From Pseudobacter sp. (GTDB lineage: Bacteria; Bacteroidota; Bacteroidia; Chitinophagales; Chitinophagaceae), in the NCBI GenBank assembly GCA_017849455.1, contig JAFIGX010000015.1, positions 82,071 to 146,070 on the forward strand: 64,000 nt of DNA, in the 5' to 3' direction. The translations under genes were made by a program, and so were the position numbers. How positions within the stretch are numbered: the stretch's first letter is position 1; each line of letters begins with the position of its first letter. Below are positions 32,952-42,107 of the stretch, one piece after another. The notes under the pieces were generated by a model. The model saw only the letters and a list, made by a program, of their open reading frames with translations. It had not been told where the DNA came from and searched no databases.

Positions 32952-34961
32952 ATGGAAAATAACATTCAACGGATAATGCGGAGAGGTCTTTTCTATTTAC
33001 TGGTCCTGTTTGGTTTATTGTTCTCTACAATTCCTGCTTCGGCGCAGAATATCCTTAACCGCGTTGTAACATTCGAAGTGAACCGCCAGGAACTGAGCAA
33101 TGTGCTGGAGATACTCAGCAACAAGGGGAATTTCTATTTTTCCTATAATAGCCGCATCATCAGGAAAGACAGCCTGGTTACCCTCAGCGTGCATAGCAAG
33201 ACCGTTCTCCAGGTATTGGACATGCTGTTCCGGGAAGGTTACGAGTTCAAGGAGAGCGGTAATTATATCATCATCCGGCGCACGCCCATCAAAATTGCAT
33301 TGGTCACCACACAAACGGCCAGCGATGACAACCTCTATTACGTTACAGGCTATGTGCTCGACGACCAAACCGGCGAAAGGGTCAACAATGCCAGCGTATA
33401 CGAAAAAGACCAGCTCACTTCCACCATCACCAACCAGGAAGGGTATTTCAGGCTGAAGCTCAAAAGCAGGTACAAGAGCGCGGCCGTCAGTGTGAGCAAG
33501 CAGTATTATATCGATACTACCGTTGTAATACAACCGAAATTCAACCAGGAATTATCCATCACCATTATGCCGATGGACTTTACCGATACCACCACCATCA
33601 TCGGTCCCTATAATTTCAAAGCACCCGATTCGATCATGATAGCGGTACGCAACCCCGACAGTACGCACTGGCTCTATACCTACCGGAAGGCGGATTCGGT
33701 GGTAGTGGAGAAAACGGCCATGGGCAAGTTCCTGCTTTCTTCCTGGCAAAAGATCCAAAGTATCAACCTGAAAAAATTCTTCGTGGTAAGGCCATATCAG
33801 GTCTCACTCGTTCCGGGCATGAGCACCAACGGCAAACTGAACAGCCAGGTGACCAATAATTTTTCATTCAACGTACTGGGTGGCTACTCCGGTGGCGTGG
33901 ATGGGTTCGAACTGGGCGGGGCCTTCAACATCGACAAGAAGGATGTGCATTACGTGCAGATCGCCGGGCTCCTGAACGTAGTGGGGGGAAGCGCCAGGGG
34001 CGTACAGATCGCCGGCTTGCACAATGCGGTGCTCGACAGTGTGAGCGGCTTGCAGGTGGGCGGCATCGGTAATTTCGTGAAGCGTGATATGACCGGGTGG
34101 CAATTCAGTGGTATTTACAACCATATCGGCGGAAATGCCAGCGGCCTGCAGATGGCGGGCATAGGCAACTCGGTGAGAAGGGATTTTGCCGGCTGGCAGT
34201 TGGGGGGCTCTTACAATCTTGTAGCAGGCAGCATGAAAGGGCTGCAGCTCGCAGGCAATGTCAATTTCGCAAAAGGTAATATGGTAGGTACACAATTGGC
34301 CGGCCATCTCAATATCAACCTCCGCGATCTGCGGGGAGCACAGATCGCCGGCCTGCTGAATGTGAACCTTCGGGAGATCCATGGGGCACAGATCGCCTCA
34401 CTCCTCAATTATACGAAACGCCTCAAAGGAGTACAGATCGGGCTGGTGAATATTGCAGATACATCCGAAGGCTATAGCATCGGCCTCATCAATATTATTT
34501 TCAAAGGCTATCATAAACTTTCCTTCTATGCTTCGGAGATAGTGCCCTTCAATGTCAGTTTCAAAACAGGCAATACCAAATTGTACAGTATCCTGCTGGG
34601 CGGCGTGAGCGCCGGTTACCGGAACGATAGTCTCGATAAACTGTATACATTCGGCTATGGGCTTGGGCGTGAATTCACTTTCAATAAGCGATGGGGATTG
34701 AATACGGAGCTTACCACACAGTATCTTTACCTGGGCACCTGGGATTATGTGAACTTGCTCACCAGGCTCGGCATCCATGCCAGGTTCAAAGTAGGGAAGT
34801 TCCTCTCCGTATATGCAGGGCCGGCCTTCTCCGTTTATTATTCCACCCAGCCACAAAAAGTGAAAGGGTACAAGTTCGATATCCAGCCCGGCAATAAGTT
34901 CACCTTCAGCGACAAGGTAACCGGCTGGTTCGGCTTCCATGCCGGCATCGATCTCTTCTAG
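32952..34961 (+). CDS. secreted STN-domain protein with ten 16-residue GxxN repeats
   Basis: The 669-residue protein has a signal peptide (about 8-32, ending IPASAQ) and an STN-type secretin/TonB signalling domain (about 38-100; NVLEILSNKGNFYFSYNSR). A carboxypeptidase-regulatory-like domain (about 125-210) follows. From residue 335 to about 494 there are ten tandem 16-residue repeats with pattern xQxxGxxN(x7)G, for example VQIAGLLNVVGGSARG, LQMAGIGNSVRRDFAG and AQIAGLLNVNLREIHG. The C-terminal 170 residues look like a beta-rich outer membrane domain. Comparable repeats occur in LA_2272-type surface proteins. No TonB plug is visible. The upstream sigma/FecR pair suggests the STN domain signals through FecR. 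The ATG at 32952 is preferred over an upstream TTG. Confidence 0.8.
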   Translation: MENNIQRIMRRGLFYLLVLFGLLFSTIPASAQNILNRVVTFEVNRQELSNVLEILSNKGNFYFSYNSRIIRKDSLVTLSVHSKTVLQVLDMLFREGYEFKESGNYIIIRRTPIKIALVTTQTASDDNLYYVTGYVLDDQTGERVNNASVYEKDQLTSTITNQEGYFRLKLKSRYKSAAVSVSKQYYIDTTVVIQPKFNQELSITIMPMDFTDTTTIIGPYNFKAPDSIMIAVRNPDSTHWLYTYRKADSVVVEKTAMGKFLLSSWQKIQSINLKKFFVVRPYQVSLVPGMSTNGKLNSQVTNNFSFNVLGGYSGGVDGFELGGAFNIDKKDVHYVQIAGLLNVVGGSARGVQIAGLHNAVLDSVSGLQVGGIGNFVKRDMTGWQFSGIYNHIGGNASGLQMAGIGNSVRRDFAGWQLGGSYNLVAGSMKGLQLAGNVNFAKGNMVGTQLAGHLNINLRDLRGAQIAGLLNVNLREIHGAQIASLLNYTKRLKGVQIGLVNIADTSEGYSIGLINIIFKGYHKLSFYASEIVPFNVSFKTGNTKLYSILLGGVSAGYRNDSLDKLYTFGYGLGREFTFNKRWGLNTELTTQYLYLGTWDYVNLLTRLGIHARFKVGKFLSVYAGPAFSVYYSTQPQKVKGYKFDIQPGNKFTFSDKVTGWFGFHAGIDLF

Positions 34962-34990
34962 CGACCGCCTAACCAAATATTAACAAATTG

Positions 34991-35009
34991 ATTGTTTGAA
35001 TTCCATAAC
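34991..35009. promoter_or_regulatory. TTGTTTGAATT operator-like repeat in front of araC-type gene
   Basis: ATTGTTTGAATTCCATAAC lies just before the AraC-type gene. A close copy (16 of 19 identical) occurs at 35929-35947 and a partial third copy at 35951-35968, both at the start of the spacer before the efflux operon. These are plausible binding sites of the AraC-type protein. Confidence 0.45.
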
Positions 35010-35017
35010 TTTGGTTC

Positions 35018-35929
35018 ATGGGCAGAAGTGAATCCTTACAGGAATTTTATGAAAGGGTCAATATCCGCAACGTCCCGTTGTCTGCACAAGTGAACGGACC
35101 AGGAAAACCAGGTCATTTCAATGTATACCGGAGGGGTGATTTTTCCTGCAAGCAGGCATCGCCCTATAACCGCCGCGACTTCTATAAGATCTCCATGATC
35201 ATCGGCACAGGCAATCTCTATTATGCAGATAAAGGGATCAGGATCGACAGGAACGCGCTCCTTTTTTCAAACCCTACCATCCCTTATGCCTGGGAAGCCA
35301 TTTCCCAAAAACAGGAAGGTTTCTTTTGTTTGTTCACGCATGATTTCATCAGTCCGGCCTTCCGCAATGAAAGCATCCAGGATTCACCTTTGTTCAAGAT
35401 CGGCGGAGACCCGGTCTTCTTTATCAACAAACAACAGGAGGCCACGCTAACGGATATCTTCAATAAGATGCTGACAGAGCTTGAATCCGAGTACATCCAT
35501 AAATACGACCTGTTGCGCAATTATGTGAACCTGATCATCCATGAAGCACTGAAATCACAACCCGCCAACTCTTACTTCCAACATACCAGTGCATCCACCC
35601 GTATTGCTTCATTGTTCATCGAACTGCTCGAAAGGCAATTCCCTATCGATTCAACGGAGCATGTGCTGAAACTGAGAACGGCCAGCGATTATGCCACGCA
35701 TCTGTCCGTACACGCCAATCACCTCAACAGGGCTGTGAAGGAGATCACCGGCAGGACCACCACAGAACATATTGCAGACAGGATCACCAAGGAAGCAAAG
35801 GCGCTGCTGCTGCACACCAACTGGAATATTTCAGAGATAGCTTACACGCTCGGTTTCGAATATCCTGCCTATTTCAACAATTTCTTTAAGAAACAAACCA
35901 ATCTGACCCCAGGCTCCTTCCGGCAGTAA
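35018..35929 (+). CDS. AraC-family transcriptional regulator
   Basis: The 303-residue regulator has an N-terminal cupin-like sensor region (about 30-160; RRDFYKISMIIGTGNLYYAD, then ALLFSNPTIPYAW) and a C-terminal AraC double helix-turn-helix (about 205-303). The second HTH reads NISEIAYTLGFEYPAYFNNF and is followed by FFKKQTNLTPGSFR. A -7-like TAACTTTG (35006-35013) lies only 4 bp before the ATG, hinting at a leaderless or very short-leader mRNA. The gene precedes a TolC/RND/adaptor efflux operon in the same direction and is likely its regulator. Confidence 0.93.
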   Translation: MGRSESLQEFYERVNIRNVPLSAQVNGPGKPGHFNVYRRGDFSCKQASPYNRRDFYKISMIIGTGNLYYADKGIRIDRNALLFSNPTIPYAWEAISQKQEGFFCLFTHDFISPAFRNESIQDSPLFKIGGDPVFFINKQQEATLTDIFNKMLTELESEYIHKYDLLRNYVNLIIHEALKSQPANSYFQHTSASTRIASLFIELLERQFPIDSTEHVLKLRTASDYATHLSVHANHLNRAVKEITGRTTTEHIADRITKEAKALLLHTNWNISEIAYTLGFEYPAYFNNFFKKQTNLTPGSFRQ

Positions 35930-35968
35930 TTGTTTGAATTTTATAATTATTTGTTTGAAAAATACAAT
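35929..35968. promoter_or_regulatory. two further TTGTTTGAA repeats upstream of the efflux operon
   Basis: ATTGTTTGAATTTTATAAT (35929-35947) overlaps the araC stop codon, and TTGTTTGAAAAATACAAT (35951-35968) follows 3 bp later, so the TTGTTTGAA cores are 21 bp apart (two helical turns). The rest of the 248-bp spacer up to 36177 shows no ORF or RNA structure that I could recognise. Confidence 0.45.
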
Positions 35969-36177
35969 CGGAGTGAAAGTATTAGGGAATAATTTTACAA
36001 GCTCAAAGCTCACCAAAACTGCATGAGTATCTCCGCCTCTGACGGAATACGTGATGGACCTTTTTATATTGCTCATTTATTGCTCAACCTGATCTGACGA
36101 GGATCTTGCCAACACTTGATGATTTATCTTATTACCGGTTTATTGTTTCCCACTGGGACGAATTAATTATGTATCGC

Positions 36178-37578
36178 ATGTCAGGAAAAAAACTGAATAG
36201 CCTGTTATGGCTGCTATTGATGATCTTTAGTACAGGTTTCGCAAAAGCACAGGTGATCACCCTGAAAGATGCCGTGCAGACCGCCCTCACGAATTACGGA
36301 ACGATCAGGGCCAGGGCCAACTACGTGCAGGCTTCCAAAGCCACTGTGAAGCAGGCTTCCAAAGATTACCTGCCCGACCTGAGCCTTTCCTTCCAACAGG
36401 ATTATGGAACAGTGAATGGACAAACGGGCCCGCTCTATGGCTATCGCGGATTGAGCACTGCTTCTTCCGGTCCACCCCTGGCCGAACAGAACTGGAATGC
36501 CGCATTCGGCGCCCTCTATCTCGCCAATGTGAACTGGGATTTTTTCACTTTCGGCCGGGCTAAAGAAAAGATCCAGTTGTCGAAGGCCGCAGTGGCCCGC
36601 GATGAGAGCGACTTTCAGCAGGAACAGTTCCAGCATGGTATCAGGGTGGCAGCCGCTTACCTCAACCTGCTGGCTGCACAAAGGCTTACCCAATCCTGGC
36701 AAAAAAATCTCGACAGGGCCGTGACGCTGCAATCCGTGGTAGTGACCCGCGCCAGGAACGGACTGAATGCCGGCGTGGATTCATCCCTTGCCAATGCAGA
36801 AGTATCGAACGCCCGGATAGCGCTCACCCGATCGAAAGATGCGGAACAGGAACAGGCCAATATCCTGGCCAGGTTCATGGGCATTCCCCCGCAGGAATTC
36901 CTACTCGATTCGGTATTCATTGCACGCATCCCCACAGCATTGTATGCACAGGCCGCCACTTCGCAGGAGCAACATCCCGTGTTGCAATTCTATCAGCGGC
37001 GAATAGACCTCAGCAAAGAACAGGTGAGCTATTTCAAAACATTCAATTATCCTACCTTCTCGCTCTTCGGCGTATTCCAGGGCCGTGGATCGGGGTTCGA
37101 TTATGATTATGGTGCACAGGATTCGAAAGGGTTCACCCGCAGCTTTGGCAAAGGCATCGACCCCGTTCGCGCCAACTACCTGCTGGGAGTTGGGATGGTA
37201 TGGAACCTCACCAATCCATTGCGCATACACGAGCAGGTTGCATCGCAGAAATTCATCTCGAAAGCTTTACAGGATGAATATGAACTGGTGGACCAACAAC
37301 TACGCGCGCAATTGGCGCTGGCAGATAATAAGATCAGGAACGCAGTAGATAACTACAGGGAAGTGCCGGTGCAGATCAAAGCTGCTTCCGATGCTTACCT
37401 GCAAAAAACAGTCCTCTATCGCAATGGGCTTACCAATATGGTGGATATTACACAGGCATTGTACGCATTGAACAGGGCGGAGACCGACCGGGATATCGCC
37501 TACAGCAATGTATGGCAGGCCCTCTTGCTGAAAGCCGCCGCCAGCGGGGATTTTGGATTGTTCATGAACGAATTTTAG
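36178..37578 (+). CDS. TolC-family outer membrane efflux channel
   Basis: The 466-residue protein has a signal peptide (about 1-24, ending GFAKAQ) and two copies of the TolC/OEP helical-barrel unit. The first contains ITLKDAVQTALTNYGTIRA, the second ends NGLTNMVDITQALYALNRAE. It forms the outer membrane exit duct for the RND pump encoded next. The start at 36178 (MSGKKLNSLLW) gives the cleanest signal peptide; ATG at 36169 is three codons upstream. A dispersed inverted repeat fills the 117-bp gap to the RND gene. Confidence 0.93.
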   Translation: MSGKKLNSLLWLLLMIFSTGFAKAQVITLKDAVQTALTNYGTIRARANYVQASKATVKQASKDYLPDLSLSFQQDYGTVNGQTGPLYGYRGLSTASSGPPLAEQNWNAAFGALYLANVNWDFFTFGRAKEKIQLSKAAVARDESDFQQEQFQHGIRVAAAYLNLLAAQRLTQSWQKNLDRAVTLQSVVVTRARNGLNAGVDSSLANAEVSNARIALTRSKDAEQEQANILARFMGIPPQEFLLDSVFIARIPTALYAQAATSQEQHPVLQFYQRRIDLSKEQVSYFKTFNYPTFSLFGVFQGRGSGFDYDYGAQDSKGFTRSFGKGIDPVRANYLLGVGMVWNLTNPLRIHEQVASQKFISKALQDEYELVDQQLRAQLALADNKIRNAVDNYREVPVQIKAASDAYLQKTVLYRNGLTNMVDITQALYALNRAETDRDIAYSNVWQALLLKAAASGDFGLFMNEF

Positions 37579-37583
37579 AATAT

Positions 37584-37682
37584 GAGGTATGAAGTCTGAA
37601 GTCAGAGGTAAGAAGAGACTTGTACACAGGTTTCTCAAATAATTGGGAACATTCCGACCTCAGACCTCCGACTTCAGACCTC
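37584..37682. repeat. dispersed inverted repeat (GAGGTCGGAAGTCTGA family), copy 2
   Basis: The arms 37584-37610 and 37656-37682 are inverted copies with 22 of 27 positions matching. They are built from the same GAGGTC / GAAGTCTGA units as the copy at 14144-14206. It lies inside the efflux operon between the tolC-type and RND genes. Confidence 0.75.
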
Positions 37683-37695
37683 CAATTTAACACCT

Positions 37696-40600
37696 ATGGG
37701 ATTAATCAGAAGCGCACTCAGAAGACCGATCTCAGTACTGGTACTGGTAGCAGGGATTTTATTCTTTGGTATCAGCGCCGTGAATAAAATAAAGGTAGAT
37801 ATTTTCCCCGCCATGAACCTGCCGGTGATCTACCTCTCGCACCCTTATGGCGGGTTCACCCCTTCACAGATGGAAGCATTCTTTGCCAAACAATACATCA
37901 ACGTGATGTTGTATGTGAACGGGATCAAAAGTATCGAGACCAAGAATATCCAGGGGCTTACCCTCATGAAGATCACTTTTTATCCGGGCACCAATATGGC
38001 CCAGGCCGCTGCGGAGGTGAGCGCGTTCAGTAACCGGATACAGGCGATATTTCCACCCGGAACACAACCACCGTTCATTATTCGCTTCGATGCTTCCACA
38101 TTACCTGTGGGCCAACTGGTGCTGAGCAGTGATGTACGTTCCAACAATGAACTGCTCGATATGGCGAACGTCTATGTGCGTTCTTCCTTTACGTCCATTC
38201 CCGGTCTGGTTGGTTCACCCCCCTTTGGCGGTAATATCCGTACCGTGGTGATCAAGGCCGATCCCGAGTTGTTGCGTATCCATAACCTGACGCCTGACCA
38301 GCTTGTGGAAGCATTGCGCGTGAATAACCTCACAACCCCCGCAGGTAATGTACGGATCGGTGATTACAATTATCTCACCCCCGCCAATACCAATATCAAG
38401 ACCATCAAGGATTTTGAAAATATTCCCCTGTATAAAGGCAGTGTAAGCAATCTCTTCCTGCGCGATGTGGCCACAATTGAAGATGGCGCCGATGTAACGA
38501 TGGGATATGCTACCGTTAACGGAAAGCGCTCCGTATATATCAGTGTTGCCAAATCGGCCGATGCTTCTACCTGGGAAGTGGTGCAGAAATTGAAGAAGAA
38601 CCTGCCGAAATTCCAGGCGCAGTTACCGGAGGACGTGAAGCTGACCTACGAGTTCGACCAGAGCACCTATGTGATCAATGCCGTAAAAAGCCTGATGCAT
38701 GAGGGTGTCGTCGGGGCATTGCTCACAGGCTTGATGGTGTTGCTCTTCCTGGGTGATCTTCGTGGTGCCCTCATCGTTATACTTACCATCCCTACCTCCA
38801 TCATATCCGGTGTATTGTTCCTGCAATTATTCGGTCAAACGATCAATATCATGACCCTGAGCGGCCTTTCGCTGGCCATCGGTATCCTCGTGGATGAATC
38901 CACGGTGACCATCGAGAATATTCACCAGCACTTCGATATGGGCAAGCCCAAAGCGCTTGCCATCTGGGATGCCTGTAAGGAGATCGCATTCCCCAAATTG
39001 CTCATCCTGTTCTGTATCTTGGCGGTGTTTGCCCCGGCCTTTACCATGCAGGGCATTCCCGGTTCCCTGTTCCTGCCTCTATCGCTCGCCATCGGTTTTT
39101 CGATGATAACATCTTATTTGTTGTCGCAGACCTTCGTACCGGTGGTAGCCAACTGGATCATGAAGCCACATGCCAAAAAAGGAAGACAGGCCCCGGCAGC
39201 TTCGGCAGTTCCGGCAGTATCGATAGGGGCTGATACCTGGGATGAAAAGAAAGTACTGGTAGAACGGGAAGACAGCAACCTCGACGGAAAGATCAGCCGC
39301 TTCGAAAGATTCCGCAATCGCTTCCTCCGTTTCCTGCAAAGGCTGATGCCTTTCAGGAGCCCTGTGGCGATCGTTTATCTCTTATTGGTATTAGGCGCTG
39401 CCGTGCTGATGTTGAGGAATATCGGAAGGGACGTATTGCCGAAAGTGAATGGTAAGCAATTCCAGGTAAGGCTTCGCGCCCCGGATGGCACGAGGATTGA
39501 ACGCACGGAAGATAAACTGATCAGGACCGTATCGATCCTGCGCGACATGGTGGGCAGGGAAAATATTTCCATCAGCTCGGCTTATATCGGTCAGCACCCC
39601 GGTCTTTTTTCCATCAGCCCCATCTACCTGTTCATGAGCGGGCCGCAGGAAGCGGTGTTGCAGGTGGCCATGAAAGAAGAGTATGACGGGAACCTGGAAG
39701 AGATCAAGGAAGGATTACGGAAAAAAGTGACGGAGGCCATGCCCGAACTGAAATTGTCTTTCGAGCCGATCGAGCTGACCGACAAGATCCTGAGCCAGGG
39801 CTCACCAACGCCGGTGGAAGTGCGGATCAGTGGCCGTAATAAAAAACTGAATGAAGAGTATGGGTATAAGATCGTGGAGAAACTGAAACAGATCCCATAC
39901 CTGCGCGATGTGCAGATTGCTCAGTCCATCAAATATCCTGCACTGAACATCAATGTAGACAGGGTAAGGGCCGCGCAGTTGGGGGTTGATATGGCCGACA
40001 TCTCACGGTCGCTCACCGCCTCTACTTCTTCTTCACGGTATACGGAAAAAAATATCTGGCTCGATGAAAGATCGGGATTGAGCTATAGCGTGCAGGTGCA
40101 GGTGCCTGAGAACAAAATGGCACAGCTCAACAGTATCGGGGAAATTCCTGTGTTGAGGAATTCGCCCAGACCGGTATTGAATGATGTGGCTACCATAGAA
40201 CCTGATACAACCTATGGTGAGAATGATAATCTCGGTGCGATGCCGATCATATCGGTCACGGCTAACCTGAGCAAGACCGACCTGGGAACCGCCACCAAAG
40301 ATGTGAATGCCGCGATCCGGTCATTGGGTGAACTGCCTCGTGGACTGACCGTTGAACCGATCGGTATGAGCCAGGTGTTGACGGAAACGCTCGACAGCCT
40401 GCAATCCGGATTGATCGTAGCTATCGTGGTGATCTTCCTGATGCTGGCGGCGAACTTCCAGTCGTTCAAGGTATCGGCGGTGGTATTGTCGACCGTACCG
40501 GCAGTACTGCTCGGCGCTTTGGGGATGCTGAAGCTCACAGGCTCGACGCTCAACCTGCAATCTTATATGGGGATCATCATGTCGGTGGGTGTGTCCATTG

Positions 40601-40941
40601 CCAATGCAGTGCTATTGATCACGAATGCGGAACATTTGAGAAGACATAGTGGCAATGCAGTGACAGCGGCAAAGGAAGCGGCGGCGCTTCGTCTGCGCCC
40701 GATCCTGATGACGACTGTGGCGATGGTGGCCGGTATGATACCTATGGCGGCAGGTATCGGGGAAGGTGGGGAGCAGATCGCTCCGCTGGCGCGCGCGGTG
40801 ATCGGTGGACTGGTAGCTTCAACGGTAGCTGCGCTGATCGTCTTACCTTTGGTGTTCGCCTGGGTGATGAACAAGACCTCCACCGATTCAGTATCTCTCG
40901 ACCCAACCGATAAGGACAGTAAACATTATATACCAGCTTAG
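37696..40941 (+). CDS. RND-family efflux pump inner membrane protein
   Basis: The 1081-residue pump has the RND plan: membrane helix 1 (about 13-32), a large periplasmic loop, helices 2-6, a second loop and helices 8-12. The proton-relay region reads LSLAIGILVDESTVTIENI (helix 4); the duplicate is IIMSVGVSIANAVLLITNAE. The loop before helix 7 contains an EF-hand-like sequence DSNLDGKISRFE (526-537). The gene order outer channel, pump, adaptor differs from the usual adaptor, pump, channel. Substrates are unknown; the pump resembles the acriflavin/heavy-metal-type RND group. Confidence 0.94.
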   Translation: MGLIRSALRRPISVLVLVAGILFFGISAVNKIKVDIFPAMNLPVIYLSHPYGGFTPSQMEAFFAKQYINVMLYVNGIKSIETKNIQGLTLMKITFYPGTNMAQAAAEVSAFSNRIQAIFPPGTQPPFIIRFDASTLPVGQLVLSSDVRSNNELLDMANVYVRSSFTSIPGLVGSPPFGGNIRTVVIKADPELLRIHNLTPDQLVEALRVNNLTTPAGNVRIGDYNYLTPANTNIKTIKDFENIPLYKGSVSNLFLRDVATIEDGADVTMGYATVNGKRSVYISVAKSADASTWEVVQKLKKNLPKFQAQLPEDVKLTYEFDQSTYVINAVKSLMHEGVVGALLTGLMVLLFLGDLRGALIVILTIPTSIISGVLFLQLFGQTINIMTLSGLSLAIGILVDESTVTIENIHQHFDMGKPKALAIWDACKEIAFPKLLILFCILAVFAPAFTMQGIPGSLFLPLSLAIGFSMITSYLLSQTFVPVVANWIMKPHAKKGRQAPAASAVPAVSIGADTWDEKKVLVEREDSNLDGKISRFERFRNRFLRFLQRLMPFRSPVAIVYLLLVLGAAVLMLRNIGRDVLPKVNGKQFQVRLRAPDGTRIERTEDKLIRTVSILRDMVGRENISISSAYIGQHPGLFSISPIYLFMSGPQEAVLQVAMKEEYDGNLEEIKEGLRKKVTEAMPELKLSFEPIELTDKILSQGSPTPVEVRISGRNKKLNEEYGYKIVEKLKQIPYLRDVQIAQSIKYPALNINVDRVRAAQLGVDMADISRSLTASTSSSRYTEKNIWLDERSGLSYSVQVQVPENKMAQLNSIGEIPVLRNSPRPVLNDVATIEPDTTYGENDNLGAMPIISVTANLSKTDLGTATKDVNAAIRSLGELPRGLTVEPIGMSQVLTETLDSLQSGLIVAIVVIFLMLAANFQSFKVSAVVLSTVPAVLLGALGMLKLTGSTLNLQSYMGIIMSVGVSIANAVLLITNAEHLRRHSGNAVTAAKEAAALRLRPILMTTVAMVAGMIPMAAGIGEGGEQIAPLARAVIGGLVASTVAALIVLPLVFAWVMNKTSTDSVSLDPTDKDSKHYIPA

Positions 40942-40956
40942 TATAAAAATTTTCAG

Positions 40957-42084
40957 ATGAAAAGAATCAGTTATAACAACCACCTCGTACTGCTTGCCCT
41001 TTGCGGATCACTGGTAATGGCAGTGGGTTGCTCTTCTTCGGAAGGGGAGACTTCGCCGAAAAAAGCGGCGGCGCCGGCAGTACCTCCTACGGAAGTTTTT
41101 GTGCTCTCCAAAGGAAACCTGTCTACCTCTTTGCAAACACCTGGTGAGCTTATTGCCTACCAGCAGGTAGACCTTTATGCCAAAGAGAACAGCTTTGTAA
41201 AAAAATTGTATGCAGATATCGGTTCGGAAGTACGTGAAGGGCAATTGCTCGCCGTGCTGGACGCACCTGAACTGAATTCGCGGCTGGCTGCTGCCGAATC
41301 CCGCCTGAAATCGCAGGAGGCCATCTATACTGCCAGCAAGGCCAACTACGACCGCCTGTACGAGACCAGTAAAACGCCCGGCACCATTTCACAGAATGAT
41401 CTCGATCAGGCTGAGGCCCGCCGCAACTCCGACCTGGCGCAGTTGGAAGCAGCGAAAGCAGCACAGAAAGAAGTGCTGGTAACAAAGGGATACCTGGAGA
41501 TCAGGGCGCCATTCAATGGTATCATCAGTGCGAGGAATGTGAACACCGGTGCTTATGTGGGCCCTTCAGGAAAAGGTTCTGCAGAACCGCTCTTCACCCT
41601 GCAGGAGCAAAAAAGACTTCGGTTGGTGGTCTCCGTTCCTGAGGCGTATACAGGGTTCCTCGATCAGCAGCACGAAGTGAAATTCCAGGTGAAAGCATTG
41701 CCCGGCCTCATCTTCAAGGCCACCATCAAGAGACAGGCAGGGGCACTCGATACCAGGCTTCGTTCCGAAAGAGTGGAAATGGATGTGGTCAACAACGACA
41801 AAAAATTATTGCCCGGCATGGTAGCCGAAGTGAACATACCTTTCCCTGGGAAAGACAGCACATTCATTGTTCCGAAAACGGCTGTGGTGAATACGGCGGA
41901 GCGCATATTCGTGATCAGGGTGGTGAACAATAAACTGGAATGGGTGGATGTACAGAAGGGAAGAGAAGTGAATGGGAAAACGGAGATCTATGGGGAATTG
42001 TCTGCCGGCGATCAGTTGATCAAAGTGGCGAGTGATGAGCAGCGGGATGGATCGGAATTGAAGAGTGTGAAAGTGAGCCAATAA
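40957..42084 (+). CDS. RND efflux periplasmic adaptor (membrane fusion protein)
   Basis: The 375-residue adaptor has a lipoprotein-type N-terminus (Cys24 in [10 protein letters not shown]), a lipoyl/barrel-sandwich domain (about 50-85 and 175-200; [19 protein letters not shown], then [18 protein letters not shown]), an alpha-hairpin (about 95-170) and beta-barrel and membrane-proximal domains. It bridges the RND pump and the TolC-type channel encoded upstream. It lies 15 bp after the pump gene and is the last gene of the efflux operon. Confidence 0.93.
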   Translation: MKRISYNNHLVLLALCGSLVMAVGCSSSEGETSPKKAAAPAVPPTEVFVLSKGNLSTSLQTPGELIAYQQVDLYAKENSFVKKLYADIGSEVREGQLLAVLDAPELNSRLAAAESRLKSQEAIYTASKANYDRLYETSKTPGTISQNDLDQAEARRNSDLAQLEAAKAAQKEVLVTKGYLEIRAPFNGIISARNVNTGAYVGPSGKGSAEPLFTLQEQKRLRLVVSVPEAYTGFLDQQHEVKFQVKALPGLIFKATIKRQAGALDTRLRSERVEMDVVNNDKKLLPGMVAEVNIPFPGKDSTFIVPKTAVVNTAERIFVIRVVNNKLEWVDVQKGREVNGKTEIYGELSAGDQLIKVASDEQRDGSELKSVKVSQ

Positions 42085-42107
42085 TCATTAATTCAAAACA
42101 CTTATTT

